NCBI GenBank assembly: GCA_045128275.1
Contig: JBGVRH010000070.1
Coordinates: 1-10,212 of the forward strand
DNA: 10,212 nt
Source: CAMEON01 sp045128275
GTDB taxonomy: Bacteria > Bacillota > Clostridia > Oscillospirales > CAG-272
Direction: 5' to 3'
Below, piece by piece: positions 5,822 through 10,212 of this stretch. A model generated the notes under the pieces. It saw only the letters and a list, made by a program, of their open reading frames with translations. It was not told the origin of the DNA and searched no databases. The position numbers and the translations under genes are program-made. Each line of letters starts with the position of its first letter. Positions within the stretch are counted from its first letter, which is position 1.

Positions 5822-6402
5822 GCTTCCCCTCCCTTCTCCCCACGGCGCAGGCGGCGGATCAGCCACAGGGCCACGCCCGCGATCCCGCTCGCCAGGATGT
5901 AGACCACGGTGGAGAGCTTGACCGACAGGAGGGTGAGGGTCACCATACAGAGCATGTTGGCCGAGAGTATGACCCACGTCAGCGGGGTCTTTTTCATTTT
6001 CTTCAGCATCCGCATACCGGCCGACAGGATGAGGTAGATCACCGCGATCTGGATGCCCTTGAAGGCACAGGCCACCGCCGTAAGGGACAGGAAGGCATCG
6101 AAGAACAAGGAGATGGCGTAGATGATGCAGAAGGAGGGGAGGATCATGCCCAGGGTGGCTACGAGAGAGCCGAGAATCCCCGCCTTCTTGTAGCCGATGT
6201 AGGTGGCGGAATTGATGGCGATGGGGCCGGGGGTGGATTCCGCGATGGCCGCCACGTCCAGAAACTCCTCCTGCTCCAGCCATCCCCGCTTGGTGACGAA
6301 TTCGTTTTCCAGCAGGGCGATCATGGCGTAGCCGCCGCCGAAGGTGAAAAGGCCGATCTTGAGCATGGTCAGGAACAGTTGCAGGTTGGTTTTGAATTTC
6401 AC
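5818..6402 (-). CDS. ChrA-family chromate-type transporter, first half-size subunit
   Basis: This 194-residue membrane protein is a single CHR domain with FGGGYAMIALLENEF (FGGG at 21-24) and AESTPGPIAIN (54-64). Hydrophobic stretches alternate with a short basic loop (MLKKMKKT), and the C-terminus is basic (RRLRRGEKGGEA). It most likely pairs with the CHR protein encoded directly downstream, with which it overlaps by 4 nt. The start is a GTG at 6402, 1 nt after the glycosidase stop, with GGAG about 4 nt upstream; the next in-frame ATG, 13 codons on, would cut into the conserved first helix. The 33 bases coding the STPGP region are nearly identical to those of its partner gene. Confidence 0.85.
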   Translation of the reverse strand: MKFKTNLQLFLTMLKIGLFTFGGGYAMIALLENEFVTKRGWLEQEEFLDVAAIAESTPGPIAINSATYIGYKKAGILGSLVATLGMILPSFCIIYAISLFFDAFLSLTAVACAFKGIQIAVIYLILSAGMRMLKKMKKTPLTWVILSANMLCMVTLTLLSVKLSTVVYILASGIAGVALWLIRRLRRGEKGGEA

Positions 6403-6403
6403 G

Positions 6404-7552
6404 TCACTCCACCCGCCTTCCCACAGTCACGGTGCCGTCCTCGTTCCAGGTCAGCTCGAAGATCTCCAGGTACTGCTCGCAGCCCGGCTCTCTCTGGGCG
6501 CAGGAGATGTACCACCGATCCTTGTAGCAGAACACCTCGGCGCAGGAGGGGACATTGGCAGGGCAGGCAGGGGGATCCCCCTGCTTTTCTATGAGCATGC
6601 CCAGGCTCCTCCAGCCCGTGACGGGGTTATCGGACACGGCGTAGGCGGTGCCGTGGTTGCAGTTGGTGTAGAAGAGGTAGTATTTCCCTTCCCGCTTCAG
6701 GACGAAGGGGGATTCGAGAGTCACGTCGCAGATGTCGAAGGTGTAAGCTCCCTCGTCCTGCCAATGGAACATATCGGTGGAGGAGGCCACCCCCAGGGCG
6801 GGGCGGTAGCCGCCGTTCTCCGTGCGGCGGGAGGTGCAGTAGTACATGTAGGCGGTACCGTCATCGTCCACGAAAACCATGGAGTCGCGGCAGTCCGACC
6901 AGCGGTCAGCCCGCCAGTCCGTCCAGTCGCCGGGGAGGACGACGGGATTGTTTTCGTACTTCTGCCAATGGTAGAGATCGGTGGAGGTAGCGAGGCAGAT
7001 GGACTGAGCTACGTGGATGTTGACACCCGTGTAATACATATAGTAGGTGCCGTCCTTGTACGTCACACCCGGGGCCCAGACCTGATACTCGTCACAGCCG
7101 CCCCGCTCGGTAGAGAGGCAGGGGGGCTCGATGGTCCAGTTCACCAGATCCTCGGTGACCACGTGGCCGATGGTATCCACAAAGCGGGAGTCCCACTCAT
7201 AGCCCACATAGCCACGGATGTAGAACACGTGGAGCTTGCCGTTCTTCTCCACAAAGGAATGGTCGATAAAGCTCATGCCAGGCTCGCAGAATTTCCCCTT
7301 CAAGGGGTACTCTCCCCGCTCCAGCGCGGCGGTGTAGGCCTCGGCGCGGGTCATGTAGTTCTCGATATTTTGCCCCGCCAATGCCCCGAAGCGGCCGCTG
7401 GGGTCGGCCCCCGCGTTGACGGTATCGGCGCGGTTGATGAGGGCGTCGATGATAGAGACGGTCTTCACCGTCTCGTAATCCGTCTTCAGACGGAAGGGGG
7501 CTATACGGGCGCGGATATCGCTGTATTGCAGGTAGAATTCAGACAGGGACAT
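6404..7552 (-). CDS. Five-bladed beta-propeller glycoside hydrolase (GH43/GH32-like)
   Basis: The 382-residue protein lacks a signal peptide and is probably cytoplasmic, acting on imported oligosaccharides. Repeated propeller-blade motifs are visible: DGTYYMYYTG, STDLYHWQ, DGTAYMYYCT, SSTDMFHWQ, GKYYLFYTN and DRWYISCAQ. Three acidic residues sit where the GH43/GH32 catalytic triad is expected: D97 in FIDHSF (base or nucleophile), D223 in CRDSMVF (the RDP-like aspartate) and E280 in LESPFVL (acid). These assignments are by pattern only. The sugar specificity cannot be read; the RDS motif leans to GH32-like, the ESP to GH43. The ATG at 7552 has an AGGAAGGAG site about 6 nt upstream. It is first in an operon with two ChrA genes, led by a perfect-consensus promoter. 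Confidence 0.8.
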   Translation of the reverse strand: MSLSEFYLQYSDIRARIAPFRLKTDYETVKTVSIIDALINRADTVNAGADPSGRFGALAGQNIENYMTRAEAYTAALERGEYPLKGKFCEPGMSFIDHSFVEKNGKLHVFYIRGYVGYEWDSRFVDTIGHVVTEDLVNWTIEPPCLSTERGGCDEYQVWAPGVTYKDGTYYMYYTGVNIHVAQSICLATSTDLYHWQKYENNPVVLPGDWTDWRADRWSDCRDSMVFVDDDGTAYMYYCTSRRTENGGYRPALGVASSTDMFHWQDEGAYTFDICDVTLESPFVLKREGKYYLFYTNCNHGTAYAVSDNPVTGWRSLGMLIEKQGDPPACPANVPSCAEVFCYKDRWYISCAQREPGCEQYLEIFELTWNEDGTVTVGRRVE

Positions 7553-7582
7553 GGGATGCTCCTTCCTGTTGTGCCCGAGTGG

Positions 7583-7603
7583 GTCACACGCTTACTGTCA
7601 CAC
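7583..7603 (-). promoter_or_regulatory. Direct repeat GTGTGAC at the expected transcription start
   Basis: On the minus strand GTGTGAC occurs at 7603-7597 and again at 7589-7583, a 14-bp period, just after the -10 box of the glycosidase promoter. The position, over and just past the expected start near 7597, suits a repressor-binding site. No regulator gene lies in the window, so this is inferred only. Confidence 0.4.
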
Positions 7604-7632
7604 ATTATAACACAAGGCAGGAGGATTGTCAA
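7604..7632 (-). promoter_or_regulatory. Consensus sigma-70 promoter of the glycosidase-ChrA operon
   Basis: On the minus strand TTGACA (7632-7627) and TATAAT (7609-7604) are separated by exactly 17 bp, and TGT before the -10 makes an extended -10. All twelve core bases match consensus. Transcription should begin near 7597, leaving a leader of about 45 nt before the ATG at 7552. A promoter this strong usually needs an operator, which the direct heptamers just downstream may supply. Confidence 0.88.
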
Positions 7633-7667
7633 CCGCTTGCGGGTAGCCGCGGGGCAGGACATGATGG

Positions 7668-7709
7668 AAAAACACCGAAAAAGCCCCGAGGAGGGTTGCC
7701 TCGGGGCTT
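7668..7709 (-). terminator. Intrinsic terminator of the alpha-mannosidase gene
   Basis: On the minus strand AAGCCCCGAG (7709-7700) pairs perfectly with CTCGGGGCTT (7690-7681), with a 9-nt loop, and TTTTT overlaps the stem foot (7682-7678), with a second TTTTT at 7672-7668. It lies about 20 nt after the mannosidase stop and before the next promoter, so the mannosidase and the glycosidase operon are separate transcripts. Confidence 0.88.
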
Positions 7710-7729
7710 GGGAGCTTCGGGGATGCGTC

Positions 7730-10123
7730 TTACAGATCCAGCATGGACCGCTGCTCGGTCAGCTCGCCGTTCCTGTACAGAAGGGTCTTGACCTCGTACT
7801 TCCCGAAGGACAGGTCAAGGGTCTTCCCGAAGACGGTGCAGGTGCAGGTCTTGTCTCCGTCTACGCCGTTGAAGAGGCGCACCATGTAGGTCTCGGCATC
7901 GGTCTTGCGGAAGCAGGAGAGGGCGACCGTCTCGTCTGAGAGGGTGACGGCGGGGGTCTCGTGGCGCTCACCCGTGCCGTGGGGATAGAAGTTGAGGGCG
8001 TAGGGCTTTTGGGTGAAGGCGGCGGCCTTGCGCTCCACGTCATTCAGATCGCACAGCTCCAGACGGAAGCTGAACTCATGACGGCCCAGGTCGATGTAGC
8101 GCTGGAATCGGTTCTCGTCCATGATGGGGAGATTTCCCACGGGATGGGCGCAGTACACCGAGCCGTTGAGGAGATCCAGGTAGAGCTTGTCGTTTTCATA
8201 CGAGCAGCCGTAGGTGCCGTCCTTGAAGACGGTGAGCAGCTTATCACCGATGAACATACCCACGAAGCGCTGAGAGCATTGCTCCAGATCCTGGGTATAG
8301 GTCTGGGTACCGAAGGCAGTCTGACCCATGAAGATCCCTCCCTCGGGCAGAGGAAGCTCCAGCTTCAATCCCTTCCCCGCATCGTTCCAGTAGACGTTTA
8401 CGGTCACGTCGATGTAGTTGAAATCCTTGTACAGGGTATAGGCCACGCGGATATCCGACTTGCCCGTGGTGTAGAGGCTCTCCACGGTGGTCAGCAGATC
8501 TCCCCGCTCGATGACGCGGAGAGGGATCTTGCAATCGGCGCGGCGGTAGTTCGTGCCCACGGTGGACATATACCAGCCCCAAGGATCGGGGTTATCGTCG
8601 TAGATCACGGGGGTAAAGGCACCGTTATTCAGATATTCGTACCCCTTCACCGAGAAGGATGCCAGCGCGCCTCCCACGGGGTCAAAGACGGCCCTGGTCT
8701 CCTCGGGCAGATCAAACTCGGTCTGGGGCGTGCGATCGAGGAGCTTCTTGGTACCGCGGCGCACCTCCACGTCGAAGCGGGTCATGGACAGGGGGTTGAG
8801 GGTGGTCTTGATGGCCATGCGCTTACTGCGATCCATGTTGATGCAGGAGGACTCCTTGACGATCTGGAAGGGCACTTCCACTCCGTCACGCTTGACGGTG
8901 AACTCATAGCCCTCGGTATCCGAGCAGATGCCGTCCAGGAGGAAGAAATCGCCCGTGAAGATGGACTCCTCGGCATAGGGGGTGGGGTTGTAGACGAAGA
9001 TGGGGTACTTCAGAGGCACGGCCTTTTCGTAGTCGCGGCACAGACCCATGAAGGCCTTGGTGAACTCCTTATCCAGCAGCTCCAGGGCATAGTCCAGCTT
9101 CTGCATACTGCTCTTCTCGCCCTCGATGATGCAGGTGCCCGACAGAACGTCGTGGAACTGCACCATGGCCATGCGCTTCTGGGCATCGTCGAAGGCGGCG
9201 AAGTTGTAGTCATACACGCCCTCGGCATCGGCGTAGGCGCAGATCTTCTCGGTCATGAGGAGCTTGTTCTCCAGCTCGGCATAGCGGCGCTTGAGGCGGG
9301 AGATGGAGGTGTAGCACTTGACGAAGCAGGGCTGGAGAGCGTCATTCCACTCTGCCTTGGGGGTAGAGGCGGCGAAGAAGGCCTCGGGGGTGGAATGGAA
9401 GATCTCCACGCCCTCGGATCTCTGCTCCTCCATGAAAACCGCCAGCTCGGAAAGATCCTTGCGGGAGGCACCGCCGCCGTGGTTGCCCACGCCCCAGAGG
9501 GCGAAGGCGATCTCCTCGCCTTGATCATTCCAGGGCTTCATCTTGCCCTTGACGGCATTGACCGCGTCGCCCAGGCCGTTGGTATAGATGCTAACGTCCT
9601 CAAAACGGGCGGCCTTGACCGAGCTTCCGTCAAAGCCCTTCCACTCCATATAGTTGGCGGAGAAGGGGTTGAACTCGGGCATGGGACGGCAGCAGATGTA
9701 GCCGCTGTAGCCGCACTTGGAAAGGATCTGGACGAGTCCCTGGGTGTGGCCGAAGGAGTCGAAGTTGACCGCCGCCGTGGGGATGATCCCGAACTTCTCC
9801 TTGAAGTAGGAAAGACCCGACTCGATCTGGCGGATAAAGCCCTCGCCCGAGGGAATGTTGCAGTCGGGCTGGACGTACCAGCCGCCCATGATGTGCCACT
9901 TCCCTGCCTTGACCAGTCCCTTGATGCGCTCAAAGAGGGCGGGGTCGTAGGTCTCCACGAACTCGTAGAGGAGGGCTTCATTGTGGCAGAAGATGTAATC
10001 GTACTCCTCCGCGATCTCGCAGGCGGCGTAGAAGGTGGCCAGGGCGGCGGTGGCGCCCTCGTTCCAGTCCCATTGCCAAACGGGGTCGAGGTGGGCGTTG
10101 CAGATGAGGTGCAGTTCCTTCAT
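7730..10123 (-). CDS. GH38 alpha-mannosidase
   Basis: The 797-residue enzyme, without a signal peptide, should hydrolyse alpha-mannosides in the cytoplasm using one zinc ion. The N-terminal GH38 domain (about residues 1-260) starts with NAHLDPVWQWDW, giving zinc ligands H11 and D13. NFDSFGHTQG supplies the nucleophile and ligand D122, and QFHDVLSGT supplies H324. GNHGGG (214-218) is also typical. The helical middle domain (about 265-350) contains CYTSISRLKRRYAELENKLL, and the rest is the beta-sandwich C-terminal region. All expected ligands are present, so it should be active. Exact substrate, for example N-glycan fragments, mannan or mannosylglycerate, is open. The ATG at 10123 has AAGGAG about 7 nt upstream. 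It has its own terminator; its promoter was not identified and may lie beyond the window. Confidence 0.93.
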   Translation of the reverse strand: MKELHLICNAHLDPVWQWDWNEGATAALATFYAACEIAEEYDYIFCHNEALLYEFVETYDPALFERIKGLVKAGKWHIMGGWYVQPDCNIPSGEGFIRQIESGLSYFKEKFGIIPTAAVNFDSFGHTQGLVQILSKCGYSGYICCRPMPEFNPFSANYMEWKGFDGSSVKAARFEDVSIYTNGLGDAVNAVKGKMKPWNDQGEEIAFALWGVGNHGGGASRKDLSELAVFMEEQRSEGVEIFHSTPEAFFAASTPKAEWNDALQPCFVKCYTSISRLKRRYAELENKLLMTEKICAYADAEGVYDYNFAAFDDAQKRMAMVQFHDVLSGTCIIEGEKSSMQKLDYALELLDKEFTKAFMGLCRDYEKAVPLKYPIFVYNPTPYAEESIFTGDFFLLDGICSDTEGYEFTVKRDGVEVPFQIVKESSCINMDRSKRMAIKTTLNPLSMTRFDVEVRRGTKKLLDRTPQTEFDLPEETRAVFDPVGGALASFSVKGYEYLNNGAFTPVIYDDNPDPWGWYMSTVGTNYRRADCKIPLRVIERGDLLTTVESLYTTGKSDIRVAYTLYKDFNYIDVTVNVYWNDAGKGLKLELPLPEGGIFMGQTAFGTQTYTQDLEQCSQRFVGMFIGDKLLTVFKDGTYGCSYENDKLYLDLLNGSVYCAHPVGNLPIMDENRFQRYIDLGRHEFSFRLELCDLNDVERKAAAFTQKPYALNFYPHGTGERHETPAVTLSDETVALSCFRKTDAETYMVRLFNGVDGDKTCTCTVFGKTLDLSFGKYEVKTLLYRNGELTEQRSMLDL

Positions 10124-10152
10124 ACTTTTTCTCCTTGTTACGGTGGTATTGT

Positions 10153-10168
10153 TTCAAATTTGGGTTTA
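10153..10168 (-). promoter_or_regulatory. Shared leader motif TAAACCCAAATTTGAA, copy 2
   Basis: On the minus strand this copy is identical over 16 bases to the one before the pseudouridine synthase gene, and it lies 29 nt before the mannosidase ATG. The similarity continues weakly (CA two bases on). The two genes are unrelated and about 10 kb apart. Confidence 0.45.
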
Positions 10169-10199
10169 GCGGTGCGTTAGAATTGCTGATACACCTGTA

Positions 10200-10212
10200 G
10201 GGGGGGGGGGGG
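10200..10212. repeat. Poly-G run at the window end
   Basis: Thirteen consecutive G end the window. It could be a true homopolymer upstream of the mannosidase gene, or a sequencing or assembly artefact at a contig edge. The left window end is also G-rich. No promoter was recognised between it and the mannosidase start. Confidence 0.7.

Noticed and set aside
6344..7939. 531-residue open frame on the plus strand opposite the glycosidase
   Set aside because: It runs across the glycosidase, its promoter and the mannosidase terminator, has Gly/Val/His-rich nonsense composition, and shows no ribosome site.
7961..10180. 739-residue open frame on the plus strand opposite the mannosidase
   Set aside because: It is a mirror of the GC-rich GH38 gene; its translation is low in complexity, resembles no family, and the minus-strand frame has all catalytic motifs.

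Overview
The window looks like a piece of a high-GC chromosome from an anaerobic Firmicute, probably an uncultured gut member of the Clostridia. This is inferred from strong Shine-Dalgarno sites, Firmicutes-like MurA and DUF3810 proteins, short paired ChrA proteins, intracellular glycosidases, and AT-rich intergenic DNA between GC-rich genes. Species cannot be named from the sequence. Seven protein-coding genes are supported. No RNA gene, CRISPR array, transposase or phage gene was seen.

Left half, plus strand: an RluA-family pseudouridine synthase (194-1270) is followed after 41 bp by a three-helix membrane protein with an HELAH zinc-protease motif (DUF3810 type, 1312-2412). A clear intrinsic terminator ends this pair. 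A good extended -10 promoter at 2517-2545 then drives murA, the first committed enzyme of peptidoglycan synthesis. Its homology-supported start (2759) lies about 200 nt downstream of the promoter and has no Shine-Dalgarno site. Two adjacent hairpins follow murA, then an AT-rich stretch with degenerate 30-bp repeats.

Right half, minus strand (read right to left): a GH38 alpha-mannosidase (10123-7730) ends at a strong terminator. A perfect-consensus sigma-70 type promoter (TTGACA, 17 bp, TATAAT, extended TGn) then starts a compact operon. It holds a five-bladed beta-propeller glycosidase (7552-6404) and two half-size ChrA-type transporter proteins (6402-5818 and 5821-5234), with a 1-nt gap and then a 4-nt overlap. 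A 250-bp gap with nine 7-bp repeats and two hairpins separates this operon from a GNAT acetyltransferase (4982-4482), whose terminator faces that of murA.

The main points of interest are the tight coupling of a glycosidase to a ChrA pair behind an unusually perfect promoter, a repeated direct heptamer at its expected transcription start, a shared sequence (TAAACCCAAATTTGAA and a close variant) 24-29 nt upstream of three unrelated genes, the long SD-less murA leader, and the repeat-rich element at 5008-5230. I found no convincing new multi-gene system such as a defence island or biosynthetic cluster; the operon and the leader motif are the best leads.
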